DNA of 64,000 nucleotides from WS-11 sp964405235. GTDB lineage: Bacteria > Eisenbacteria > RBG-16-71-46. Below are positions 9,063-18,760 of this stretch, in pieces; within the stretch, counting starts at the first letter, position 1; each line of letters starts with the position of its first letter. The stretch covers positions 1-64,000 of the forward strand of contig CAYONG010000135.1 in NCBI GenBank assembly GCA_964405235.1, given 5' to 3'. The notes beneath the pieces were generated by a model. That model had not been told where the DNA came from and did not search any database. It saw only the letters and a program-made list of their open reading frames with translations. The position numbers and the translations under genes were made by a program.

Positions 9063-10139
9063 ATGTCCACCACCGACGCCGCCTCGCCCGCTGTCCAGAC
9101 TCAAATGCCCGCCGATGCCGCCGACCTCAGATATTGCCGCGAGGCGCTGCCGAGGGTATCGCGCACGTTCGCCCTCAACATGCGGCTCTTGACCGGGACG
9201 CTCGGCGAGGCCGTGCGGCTCGGGTACCTCCTGTGCCGCGCCGCCGACGCACTCGAAGACTCGTGGCCCGGCGAGCCGGGGCTGATTCGGGACCGTTTCG
9301 AGCGGTTCCTGATGGCCCTGAACGGCGACGCGCTGGCCCTGGCCGGCCTGTCGGCCGAGACGCGGGCCCTCGCCTCGGACCGCATGGACCTGGCGCTGGT
9401 CGGCGACCTCGGACGTCTGCTGCGCGTGCATGCCTCCCTCCCGCCGGCGCACCGGGAGGCGCTCACTGGTGGGGTCGGCACCCTGGCCGAGGGCATGGGG
9501 CGCTACGCCGCCCGGGCGGCGGGGCGCCCGGCGGGGACCGCCTACCTCGACAGCGAGGCCGAGCTGGACGACTACTGCTGGGTGGTGGCCGGCTGTGTCG
9601 GGGTGATGCTCACGCGACTGTTCGCCGCCGAGTACGGTCCCGCCGATCCCGCCCTCGAGGCCCGCCGGCTGGCGGCCGCCCCGGCCGTGGGACAGGCGCT
9701 TCAGCTCACCAACATCCTGCTCGACTGGCCGAGCGACGTGCGGAACGGGCGCTGCTACCTGCCGGCGAGCTGGCTCGCGGAGGCGGGCATCACGCCGCGC
9801 GATCTGGTGGACCGCGCCGGGCCCGGCACCCTCGCCGTCGCGCGCCGGCTCGAGCGCAAGGCGCGCGAGGCGCTCGCCCGGGTGCCCGACTATCTGGACC
9901 TGATCCCGGTGCGCCGCGTGCGCTACCGGCTATTCTGCCTGTGGCCCGCCCTCTGGGCGCTCGGGTCGCTCCGCCATGCCCGTCGCGATCCGGAGTTCCC
10001 ATGGGGGCCGCGCCGCCCCAAGCTGCCGCGCGCCGAGGTCTGGAGCGCGGCGTTCGGCTCGACGCTCCTGGTGCATCACGCCGCCACGCTGCGCGGGCTC
10101 TACGCCTTGACCGCCCGGCCGGCCGCCCCGGCGGGTTAG
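9063..10139 (+). CDS. squalene/phytoene synthase family protein
   Basis: Head-to-head prenyltransferase that condenses two prenyl diphosphates (FPP to squalene or GGPP to phytoene). The 358 residues contain both metal-binding motifs. The first is ADALED (Asp62-Asp66), in a CRAADALED context like the DxxxD motif. The second is LLDWPSDVRNGRCYLP (Asp221, Asp225). The signature YCWVVAGCVGVMLTRLF lies between them. No hopanoid or carotenoid genes are adjacent, so C30 versus C40 specificity is undecided. Converges on the MFS gene with a 4-bp stop overlap. Confidence 0.85.
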   Translation: MSTTDAASPAVQTQMPADAADLRYCREALPRVSRTFALNMRLLTGTLGEAVRLGYLLCRAADALEDSWPGEPGLIRDRFERFLMALNGDALALAGLSAETRALASDRMDLALVGDLGRLLRVHASLPPAHREALTGGVGTLAEGMGRYAARAAGRPAGTAYLDSEAELDDYCWVVAGCVGVMLTRLFAAEYGPADPALEARRLAAAPAVGQALQLTNILLDWPSDVRNGRCYLPASWLAEAGITPRDLVDRAGPGTLAVARRLERKAREALARVPDYLDLIPVRRVRYRLFCLWPALWALGSLRHARRDPEFPWGPRRPKLPRAEVWSAAFGSTLLVHHAATLRGLYALTARPAAPAG

Positions 10140-11419
10140 CGTCCGACGTTCTCGGGCAAGGCGGGCAGGGCGGCAAGGGCCGCTTCTCGCGCGGCCAGCG
10201 TGCGGAGACGGAAGAAGACCCACAGCGCCCCCCCGAGCAGCACCAGCGCCGAGCCGGTGGACGCAGCCGGGGCTCCCCAGCGCTGCGCGATCCCGCCCGA
10301 CATGAGTGCGCCGATCGGAGCGGTGCCGATGAACATGAAGGTGTACAGGCTCATGATGCGCCCGCGAAAGCGGTCCTCGGTGGTGAGCTGGAGCAGCGTG
10401 TTGATGCTCGCCACGAAGAGGATGAGGCCGAAGCCCGCGATGAATCCCATCGCGAGCGTGAGCGGCAGCGCCCGCGACCAGGCGAACACGCCCATCCCGA
10501 CCCCGGCGCTGCCGAGCCCGACCAGGAGGTTTCGGCGCAGCGCCCATCGGTCCTGTGGCCGGGTCATGACCAGCGCCGAGAGCAGCGAGCCGAGGCCGAA
10601 CGCGGCGACCATGAGGCCATAGGCCTTCTCGTTCGCGTGCAGGATGTCGCGCGCGTAGACCGGGAGCAGCACCATGTACTGGAAGCCGAGCCCCGCCGTC
10701 ACCCCGAGCAAGCCCAAGAGATTGCGGATCTGGCGGTTGCCGAGCGCGTAGTTCACTCCTTCGCGCAGCGTGGCGAGCGTACTCTTACCCGAATCCCGCT
10801 CGGCGACGTGCGGCGCCATGTCCAGTCGCAGCAGCACCGCGATCACCGAAAGAAAGGTGAGCGCGTTGATCCAGAAGCACGCACCCTCCCCCGCGCCGGC
10901 CATGACCACCCCCGCCACCGCCGGGCCCAGCACGCGCGCGGTGTTGAACGCGGCCGAGTTGAGCGCAATGGCGTTCGGCAGGTCCTCCTTGCCGACCATG
11001 TCGATCAGGAACGACTGGCGCGCCGGCAGGTCGAACGCGTTGACCGTGCCGAAGACGAGCGCGAGGCCGATCACCATCCACGGTTGCACCACCCCGAGGC
11101 TCACCACGGTCGCGAGCGCGATCGTCTGCCCGAGCATCAGCACCTGGGTGGTGAGGATGAGACGGCGCTTGTCCATGCGGTCGGCGACGACACCCGCCCA
11201 GAGCGCGAGGAGCATGACCGGCAGGAACTGCGCGAAACCGAGCACACCCAGCATGAACGCCGAGCCGGTCAGGCGGTGCATCAACCAGCCCTGGGCCACG
11301 CTCTGCATCCAGGTGCCGATCAGCGAGACCAGCTGGCCGGACCAGAAGAGGCGAAAGTTGCGGTGGGTGAGGGCGCGGAAGCGGGTGTGGAGCAGCTCGC
11401 CGGGCGCGGTGCGGAACAT
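10136..11419 (-). CDS. MFS transporter, EntS-like
   Basis: A 427-residue, twelve-helix major facilitator of the MFS_3 (enterobactin exporter) type. The N-terminal FRALTHRNFRLFWSGQLVS and the loop GVVADRMDKRRLI (motif A) are typical, as is the helix-4/5 region NAFDLPARQSFLIDMV. Substrate not predictable. It stands alone between a convergent terpenoid synthase and a co-directional hydrolase. Confidence 0.85.
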   Translation of the reverse strand: MFRTAPGELLHTRFRALTHRNFRLFWSGQLVSLIGTWMQSVAQGWLMHRLTGSAFMLGVLGFAQFLPVMLLALWAGVVADRMDKRRLILTTQVLMLGQTIALATVVSLGVVQPWMVIGLALVFGTVNAFDLPARQSFLIDMVGKEDLPNAIALNSAAFNTARVLGPAVAGVVMAGAGEGACFWINALTFLSVIAVLLRLDMAPHVAERDSGKSTLATLREGVNYALGNRQIRNLLGLLGVTAGLGFQYMVLLPVYARDILHANEKAYGLMVAAFGLGSLLSALVMTRPQDRWALRRNLLVGLGSAGVGMGVFAWSRALPLTLAMGFIAGFGLILFVASINTLLQLTTEDRFRGRIMSLYTFMFIGTAPIGALMSGGIAQRWGAPAASTGSALVLLGGALWVFFRLRTLAAREAALAALPALPENVGR

Positions 11420-11478
11420 ACCCGCCGCACGCTAGCACGGGCGCGCGCAGGCGTCACGGCGCGCGGGGCGTATCGTCG

Positions 11479-12408
11479 CTATCCGCCCGTCTCGTCCTGC
11501 ACGACGGTGAGCATGGGGCCGGGGCGGGAAGCGGGGTTCCACACCCCGTCCACCCACCCCTCCACCGTCTCCACCAGCCACGCAGCGCCCGAGAGCGGAT
11601 GGAGGTGGGCGACGCCGGGCGACACGCGGACCTCGGCGCCGGAGATGAGCCGCGCCATCTCATCGGTGGCCTCGCGCGCCCAGCGGGTCTCGCGCTCGCC
11701 GACAATCAGCAGCGTGGGGATTGCGATCCGCGACAACTCGGCCCGCGTGTCGTGGGTGAAGGCGAGGCGCACGCGCTCGCGGGCCAACCCGAGCGGGACG
11801 CTGCGGATTCCGTGGCGGACGAAGGCGAGGATGCGCTCGTCGCACCGCGGGTCGTACACCCACGCGCCACGCGCGGCGAGCCGTCGGGCCAGCGCTGCGG
11901 CCAGCGCCTCGGGGAACCAGCGCTGCGAGGCGAGCACCAGCGACTGCTCGATGTATCGCTTGCGCCACTGGCCCCGGGTGCTGCCGACGCGCGGGAAGCT
12001 GCTGCTCAGCACCAGCGCCGCGACCCGCCCGGGTCGCGCCAGCGCCCAGCGTTGCGCCAGTGCGCCACCCAGCGAGTGCCCCACCACGACCGCCGCGCCC
12101 GGAGCGAAGGCGTCGGCCACGCGCGCGAGGTCGCCGAGCAGCGCCGCCCAGGAGGGAGGACCGCTGAAGCGCGCCATGAGATCGAAGGTGATCACCCGGA
12201 ATCGGCGCGCGAGGCGCCACGCCACCGCGATCCAGGCCTCCTTGTAGCCGGGCAGCGGCGGCAGCAGCAGCAGCGGCGGGCCCTCGCCCATCACGACCAC
12301 CTCGGTGGTCCCCTCGCCCAGGTCGAAAGGCCGCGGCCGCCATCCCGCAAGCCAGGCGGGGTCGACCAGGCGCTCCCAACCGGGGGCGAGACGGGCGGCG
12401 ACGTGCAT
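11479..12408 (-). CDS. alpha/beta hydrolase
   Basis: A 309-residue alpha/beta hydrolase fold enzyme. The nucleophile elbow is GHSLGG (Ser at residue 112). The acid is probably in the LLIVGERETRW loop and the catalytic His in SPGVAHLHPLSG. The oxyanion region LLLLPPLPGYKEAW is also recognisable. The substrate is unknown: esterase, epoxide hydrolase-like and C-C hydrolase roles are all possible. The start at ATG 12408 avoids an Arg/Pro-rich upstream extension and leaves a 158-bp divergent gap to the GH1 gene. Confidence 0.8.
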   Translation of the reverse strand: MHVAARLAPGWERLVDPAWLAGWRPRPFDLGEGTTEVVVMGEGPPLLLLPPLPGYKEAWIAVAWRLARRFRVITFDLMARFSGPPSWAALLGDLARVADAFAPGAAVVVGHSLGGALAQRWALARPGRVAALVLSSSFPRVGSTRGQWRKRYIEQSLVLASQRWFPEALAAALARRLAARGAWVYDPRCDERILAFVRHGIRSVPLGLARERVRLAFTHDTRAELSRIAIPTLLIVGERETRWAREATDEMARLISGAEVRVSPGVAHLHPLSGAAWLVETVEGWVDGVWNPASRPGPMLTVVQDETGG

Positions 12409-12566
12409 GCGCGCCACGATAGCGACCGTCCGCACTGCCGTCACGCGGGGCGCTGGCGCGGCCGATGCGCGCCCGGGCGGCATCCTGCTACCCTCCCGCT
12501 GGGAACATGGCAGGCGCGATCCCGCGTCAGGCGCCGTGGAGCCGGCGAGTGGAGGGGACGAGAGCG

Positions 12567-13907
<1,341 letters not shown>

Positions 13908-13933
13908 CTCCAGGGCGCCGTGACTCACCGGAC

Positions 13934-13963
13934 TGTGATATGTACGACCCTCCGAGACAGATC
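13934..13963 (+). repeat. left terminal inverted repeat of the IS481-like element
   Basis: Pairs with 14802-14831. Reading inward, both ends run TGTGATA, a variable middle, ACCCT, one mismatch, then CGAGACAGATC. Confidence 0.8.
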
Positions 13964-13993
13964 TAATCTAACGGAACTGCCAAGGAGGTGCGC

Positions 13994-14796
13994 ATGCTGG
14001 TGGCTCAGCGGGACCGTGAGATCCGGCGGAAGATGCGGGTCCCGGAATACGCGGCGAGCGTGGGAAGTGCCTCTCAAGCCTGCCGATATTTCGGCAAGCG
14101 CCTCCAGAGGTCGTGGAGAAGGTGCTGCATCTGAGGCGCACCTACCACTTGGGGCCGGTCCGCATCATGTGGTAGCTGCAGCGCTACCACGGCATCAAGC
14201 TCTGCGATGCGGGCGTCTACCGGATTCTGAAACGCCATGGCCTCAATCGACTGCCACGCAAAGTTGGCCGGCGGGCGGTTCATACCGCCCGATACGCCAA
14301 GCAGGTGCCCGGACACCACATCCAGGTAGACGTGAAGTTCCTCTCCCTCAAGCAGTCCGATGGAGCGACCGTTCGCAGATTCCAGCACACCGCCATCGAC
14401 GATGCGACTCGGGTGAGGGCCCTGAAGATCTACTTGCGACACAACCAAGCCAGCACGATTAACTTCATCGACCACGTGATCGCGAAGTTCCCTTTCCGAA
14501 TCCATACGGTCCGCACCGACCGCGGGCACGAGTTCCAGGCCAAGTTTCACTGGCACGTGGAGGACCAGGGGATCCGGCACGTCTACATCAAGGCACGCAC
14601 GCCGCAGCTGAACGGCAAGGTGGAGCGGTCCCACCGGTCAGACCAGGAGGAGTTCTACCAGCTTCTGACCTACGTCGACGACGTGGACCTGGAGAAGAAA
14701 CTGGCGGAGTGGGAGCAGTTCTACAACTTCGGGAGACCCCACGCGGCCTTCAACGGAAAGACACCGTACGAGGTCCTCCGTGAAAAGCTACAATGA
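13994..14796 (+). pseudogene. broken IS481-family DDE transposase
   Basis: The N-terminal piece (ATG 13994, ribosome site AAGGAGG) encodes MLVAQRDREIRRKMRV and reaches CRYFG at about 14095, then loses frame. Compared with full IS481 transposases about 35-40 codons of the HTH region are missing here. Homology resumes in another frame from 14101 (PPEVVEKVLHLRRTYHLGP), meets an in-frame TAG at 14173-14175, and continues to 14796. The DDE core survives: Asp in IQVDVKF, Asp in TVRTDRGHEF and Glu in NGKVERSHRSDQEEF. A deletion, a frame change and a nonsense codon together make it inactive. Confidence 0.88.
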
Positions 14797-14801
14797 TCAA
14801 C

Positions 14802-14831
14802 GATCTGTCTCGCAGGGTGCTGCCTATCACA
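14802..14831 (-). repeat. right terminal inverted repeat of the IS481-like element
   Basis: Inverted copy of 13934-13963 with about six or seven mismatches over 30 positions. It supplies the TGA that ends the prfA fragment frame. Confidence 0.8.
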
Positions 14832-15009
14832 CCAGCCCGCTCGGCAGATGCGTGATGCGCACCGCCGAGTCGGTGGTATTGACGCCCTCCCCGCTGGGGC
14901 CGCCGGCGCGGTAGACATCGACGCGCAGATCCTTCTCCTCGACCTGCACGCCCACCTTCTCCACCTCGGGGAGCACCGCCACGGTGGCGGCCGAGGTGTG
15001 GATACGGCC
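14832..15009 (-). pseudogene. prfA: fragment of peptide chain release factor 1
   Basis: About 59 codons matching the central part of RF1 (domain 3): GRIHTSAATVAVLPE, EKDLRVDVYRA and VNTTDSAVRITHLPSG. Both ends are missing. Upstream sequence (15010-15171) has no RF1 similarity, and the downstream end abuts the insertion element. The catalytic GGQ loop, normally GAGGQHVN, reads GPSGEGVN, so even this piece could not hydrolyse peptidyl-tRNA. It is presumably a displaced, decayed duplicate; the functional copy must be elsewhere. Confidence 0.82.
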
Positions 15010-15175
15010 CGTCCCGGTTTGCCCGCTCACGGTTCGTCTCCCCAACGGCGCGGAGACTGATACGGCCGGTCTTGACGGCCTTCGCCGCCGTTGAGCGCAG
15101 ATCGTGTTGAAACTGTGGAGGTGTCCCGGGACATTGCGCCCCTCGCGCCAGACCCAATCAGCCGAGGACAACCCA

Positions 15176-18100
15176 TCATTTCAAGAGCACCATCCGTCGC
15201 GTGCCGATGAAACCCGGTGTCTTGAGCTGATAGAAGTACAAACCGGGCTGCAGACCCGAGGCCCGGAACTCGACCTCGTGGTGTCCTGCCTCTCGGAACT
15301 CGCCATCCACCGGTCGTGCGACCAGCCGACCATCCACCCCGTACACCGCAAGCGTGACAGGGCCCGGTCTGGCCAGATCGAACCCGATGCTCGTTCGCAC
15401 TCGGAACGGATTTGGCGAGCTTGGCGATAGCGAGAATCTCGACGGTCGATCGGTACCCGTGCCCGCCGTGCCCGTGCAGCTGTCCGCGAAGACACACGAG
15501 TCCCGGCACCCGGCAGCCGACGTCCGCACGACTTTGAACCCCGCCATGCCGGAAGCCCCCGCCGTGTAAGTGATGCAGCTCGTGCCCTGCCCCCCGGTGA
15601 TCGCCCAGCCCGGATCCGCGAATGGCAGCGACCACGCGTAGTCCACCGCGCCGCTGGCCGCCACGCACAGCTGGTTGCCCGTTGATCCGCATTGCGTGCG
15701 CAGCGAATCGGGGTCGAATATCGCGCAGCTCAGCGAGTCCAACGCGACGGTGACCGAGCCCTGCGCGGAACATTGAGCGACGTCGGGCGCGAACTTGTGG
15801 CCCTGCGAGCAACCCTTCCCCCCCTCAGCAACGACGTAGAGGCTACCGCTAGCGCCAACGGCGATGCCCATCGGCCAGCCGGTATACCCGTCCATGCAGC
15901 TCCCGCCCGCGAAATCTGACCAACTCGAGAGATACTCCCCGGCAGGAGTGAACGTGATGATGGACGCCCGCATATTTCCGACAAGAACCCTGGCGCAGGG
16001 ATAGTCGGGCCGAGGTGGCGCTATCGCTACACAGGTGGCAACCCTGTAGGAGTCTTGCCCGAATTCTCTGATAAATACTCCGTCGTGTGTGAATACCACG
16101 ACTCTTGAAACCGGTGCAACGCCCTGGTAACCGCCTCGGTAAACGACCGCGTAGACATCATCGTCGGCACCGACCGCGAGGTCGCCAACGAGTTCCTTCA
16201 GCGGGCCGATCGAGCCAACCGCCCACGACGTGACGAACTCGCCGGCATTGGTGAATTTCTGAATGCGAGAAGGATGTGCGCTGGAGAAGCCCAGGTCTGA
16301 GACATAAATGTAGCCACTGGCGGTGGCCGCTACAGCGCTCGGATAGGCGAACTGGCCGTCCCCGATCCCGATTCCACCCCATTGAGCAAGATATGCCCCG
16401 TCGCTCGTAAACTTCTGGATGCGATGGTTAAATTGGTCCGCGACGTACACATTCCCGCTGAAATCGACTGCCACGCCCGCCGGATAGCGGAATTGTCCGG
16501 CGCCAGTGCCGTTTTCACCCCACTGGGTAAGATAGGTGCCGTCGCTCGCAAACTTCTGGAGACGATGGTTCCCGCCTTCCACGCCGCCTTCCACGACGTA
16601 CACGTTTTCTGCCGCGTCAACCGCGACGCCGCGGGGCCGAGAAAACTGCCCGTCACCGCTGCCAGGGCCGCCCCACCTGGTAACGAGTACAGGTGGCTGG
16701 GACGGACCCGGGCAAGAGCTGCCAAGGGTGTAGGTCACGTCGTAAGTGCCCGCATTCGACGCCGTGGCATTGGCGATCACCGGGTTCTGCTGACTCGATG
16801 TGAACCCATTGGGCCCGGTCCACGCGTAGCTGCCCCCCGGCGGGTTGCCCACCGCGCTCAGCTGAATCGTGCCGCCAGGGCACATGGCCGCATCCGCCGA
16901 TGCCAGCACGCTGCATCCTGAATCCGCCGGACAGGAGACGGGGAGTGTGCACTCCCGGCACCCGGCAGCCGACGTCAGCACGACCTTGAAGTAGGCCATG
17001 CCGGAGGCCCCCGCGGTGTAGGTGATGCAGCTCGTGCCCTGCCCGGCCGTGATCGCCCAACCCGAATCCGCGAATGCCAGCGACCACGCGTAGTGCACCG
17101 CGCCGCTGGCCGCCACGCACAGCTGATTGCCCGTCGACCCACACTGCGGCGGCAGGGAATCCGGATCGAAGATCGAACACCCCAGCGTATCCACCTGAAC
17201 GGTGATCGAGTTCGACGTCGTGCAAGAGGCCGCGTAGTAGGTGGCCACGTAGGTGCCGGCGTCGGCGCCGGTGGGGTTGACGATCACCGGGTTCTGGAAG
17301 GTCGAGAAGAAACCGTTGGGCCCCGTCCACACGTAATAGCCACCCGGAGGGCTGCCCACCGCGCTCAGGTGAATCGTGCCGCCCGCGCACGCGGCGGTGC
17401 CGGCCACGCTCACGCTGCATGGCGCAGCCACGGCGCAGCTGTCGGCGAAGAAGCACGAGTCCCGGCACCCGGCAGCCGACGTCAGCACGACCTTGAACAA
17501 GGCCGTGCCGGTGGCACCCGACGTGTAGGTGATGCAGCTCGTGCCCAGCCCGCCGGTGATCGCCCAGCCTGGATCCGCGTTCACCATCGACCACCCGTAG
17601 TCCACCACTCCGCTGGTGGCCACGCACAGCTGGTTGCCCGTCGAGCCGCACTGTGTCGCCAGGGAATCCGGATCGAAGATCGAACAACTCAGCGAATCCA
17701 CCTGAACGGCGATCGAGTTCGACGTCGTGCAAGGGGCCGCGTAGTACGTGGCCACGTAGGTGCCGGCATCGGCGCTTGTGGCGTTGACGATCACCGGGTT
17801 CTGGAGGGTCGAGAAGAAGCCGTTGGGCCCCGTCCACACGTAGGAACCGCCCGGCGGGCTGCCCACCGCGCCCAGTTGAATCGTGCCGCCCGCGCACGCC
17901 GAGGTCGCGGACACGCTTACGCTGCATGGCGCCGCCGCGACGCAGCTGTCGGCGAAGGTGCACGAGTCCAGGCACCCGGCAGCCGACGTCAGCACGACCT
18001 TGAAGTGGGCCATGCCGGCGGCCCCCGCCGTGTAGGTGATGCAGCTCGTGCCCTGCCCACCCGTGATTGCCCAGCCCGCATCCGCGAATGCCAGCGACCA

Positions 18101-18583
18101 CGCGTAGTCCACCGCGCCGCTGGCCGCCACGCACAGCTGATTGCCGGTCGACCCACACTGCGGCGGCAGGGAATCCGGATCGAAGATCGAACAACTCAGC
18201 GTACCCACTTGAACGAATACTGAGTCCCGCGCCACGCACCGGTCCTGGATGTAGCGTACGACGTAGAGACCGGCATTCGAGGGTTGCCCGTTCGCGATCA
18301 TGGGATTCTGCAGGCTCGAGGAGAATCCGTTGGGGCCCGACCACGAGTAGGTGCCACCCGTCGGGGTCCCCGCCGCGCCCAACTGAATTGTCGCGCCCAG
18401 GCACACCAGCGACTCGGCGGATGCGATGACGCTACAGGCGCCCGCGTTGCCGGTGCTTTCTCCTTTGGCTGTCTGCGAGCTTGCGCCCATGAACAGGCAG
18501 GCGACGGAGAGGATGCAGAAGTTGCGGACGCGGATGCGGGACGAACTCAGCCCCGAGACGGTGGCACCCAGGTCGCGTGGCAT
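15176..18583 (-). CDS. secreted modular repeat protein with nested NHL propeller and FlgD/T9SS-like C-terminal domain
   Basis: A 1135-residue exported protein. The signal peptide (FCILSVACLFMGASS) is followed by three complete tandem modules of about 165 residues (50-214, 220-383, 389-551). A fourth module is split (557-624 and 938-1036) by an inserted NHL-type beta-propeller of about 300 residues with repeats such as GQFRYPAGVAVDFSGNVYVAD. Each module pairs an Ig/PKD-like half (GGSYVWTGPNGF) with a Cys-rich half (CSIFDPDSL..QCGSTGNQLC). The last 90 residues (SPNPFRVRTSIGFDL ... RRMVLLK) form a sorting/anchoring domain like those of type IX or FlgD_ig proteins. Likely a surface or extracellular binding protein. 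The start at ATG 18583 follows GGGGAG; ATG 18607 is an alternative. Confidence 0.8.
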   Translation of the reverse strand: MPRDLGATVSGLSSSRIRVRNFCILSVACLFMGASSQTAKGESTGNAGACSVIASAESLVCLGATIQLGAAGTPTGGTYSWSGPNGFSSSLQNPMIANGQPSNAGLYVVRYIQDRCVARDSVFVQVGTLSCSIFDPDSLPPQCGSTGNQLCVAASGAVDYAWSLAFADAGWAITGGQGTSCITYTAGAAGMAHFKVVLTSAAGCLDSCTFADSCVAAAPCSVSVSATSACAGGTIQLGAVGSPPGGSYVWTGPNGFFSTLQNPVIVNATSADAGTYVATYYAAPCTTSNSIAVQVDSLSCSIFDPDSLATQCGSTGNQLCVATSGVVDYGWSMVNADPGWAITGGLGTSCITYTSGATGTALFKVVLTSAAGCRDSCFFADSCAVAAPCSVSVAGTAACAGGTIHLSAVGSPPGGYYVWTGPNGFFSTFQNPVIVNPTGADAGTYVATYYAASCTTSNSITVQVDTLGCSIFDPDSLPPQCGSTGNQLCVAASGAVHYAWSLAFADSGWAITAGQGTSCITYTAGASGMAYFKVVLTSAAGCRECTLPVSCPADSGCSVLASADAAMCPGGTIQLSAVGNPPGGSYAWTGPNGFTSSQQNPVIANATASNAGTYDVTYTLGSSCPGPSQPPVLVTRWGGPGSGDGQFSRPRGVAVDAAENVYVVEGGVEGGNHRLQKFASDGTYLTQWGENGTGAGQFRYPAGVAVDFSGNVYVADQFNHRIQKFTSDGAYLAQWGGIGIGDGQFAYPSAVAATASGYIYVSDLGFSSAHPSRIQKFTNAGEFVTSWAVGSIGPLKELVGDLAVGADDDVYAVVYRGGYQGVAPVSRVVVFTHDGVFIREFGQDSYRVATCVAIAPPRPDYPCARVLVGNMRASIITFTPAGEYLSSWSDFAGGSCMDGYTGWPMGIAVGASGSLYVVAEGGKGCSQGHKFAPDVAQCSAQGSVTVALDSLSCAIFDPDSLRTQCGSTGNQLCVAASGAVDYAWSLPFADPGWAITGGQGTSCITYTAGASGMAGFKVVRTSAAGCRDSCVFADSCTGTAGTGTDRPSRFSLSPSSPNPFRVRTSIGFDLARPGPVTLAVYGVDGRLVARPVDGEFREAGHHEVEFRASGLQPGLYFYQLKTPGFIGTRRMVLLK
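15476..18436 (-). repeat. tandem coding repeats of about 0.5 kb in the modular protein
   Basis: Copies at about 18436-17942, 17926-17435, 17419-16931 and a split copy 16915-16712 plus 15772-15476. DNA identity is high over long stretches, for example the segments encoding QCGSTGNQLCVA and FKVVLTSAAGC. This suggests recent duplication or gene conversion. Confidence 0.85.
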
Positions 18584-18732
18584 CGTACCGATCTCCCCAG
18601 CAGACATGTGAATCACCCGAAAGAGACACCGGTGACGTCGCGCTGCCCCGGGGCGGAGCAACTTCGCATTCTTCGGCGAGGTTCGAGATCGCGCGGCACA
18701 CGGCCCTATCGAGCGTCGCATGAGACGCTTGT

Positions 18733-18760
18733 AGTGTAGGCCGAGGCTGGGCAACTTCAA
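18733..18760 (-). promoter_or_regulatory. candidate promoter of the modular repeat gene
   Basis: Minus-strand TTGAAG (18760-18755) and TACACT (18738-18733) with a 16-bp spacer, about 150 bp before the chosen start. Prediction by eye only. Confidence 0.35.

Larger units (their letters stand above)
13934..14831 (+). mobile_element. IS481-family-like insertion element, inactive, both ends preserved
   Basis: An 898-bp element bounded by 30-bp imperfect inverted repeats (13934-13963 and 14802-14831) that start TGTGATA and share ACCCT and CGAGACAGATC. Inside is one decayed DDE transposase. I could not identify a target-site duplication at the flanks. The right end carries the stop codon of the truncated prfA fragment on the opposite strand, so that fragment is cut at the element boundary. 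Confidence 0.8.

Noticed and set aside
9134..12247. 1037-residue plus-strand ORF
   Set aside because: Spans the synthase, MFS and hydrolase genes in a wrong frame with low-complexity composition.
14173..14175. TAG in the IS481 transposase considered as recoding (pyrrolysine or readthrough)
   Set aside because: The same gene also has an internal deletion and frame change, so simple decay explains it.
13908..14860. Target-site duplication around the IS481-like element
   Set aside because: Bases next to the two termini do not match over any convincing length.
17093..18223. 376-residue plus-strand ORF over the modular repeat gene
   Set aside because: Repeats in register with the minus-strand modules and is Arg/His-rich; a mirror of the true frame.
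15476..18436. Regular repeats considered as a CRISPR array
   Set aside because: Units are about 500 bp and code for protein modules; no short direct repeats with unique spacers.
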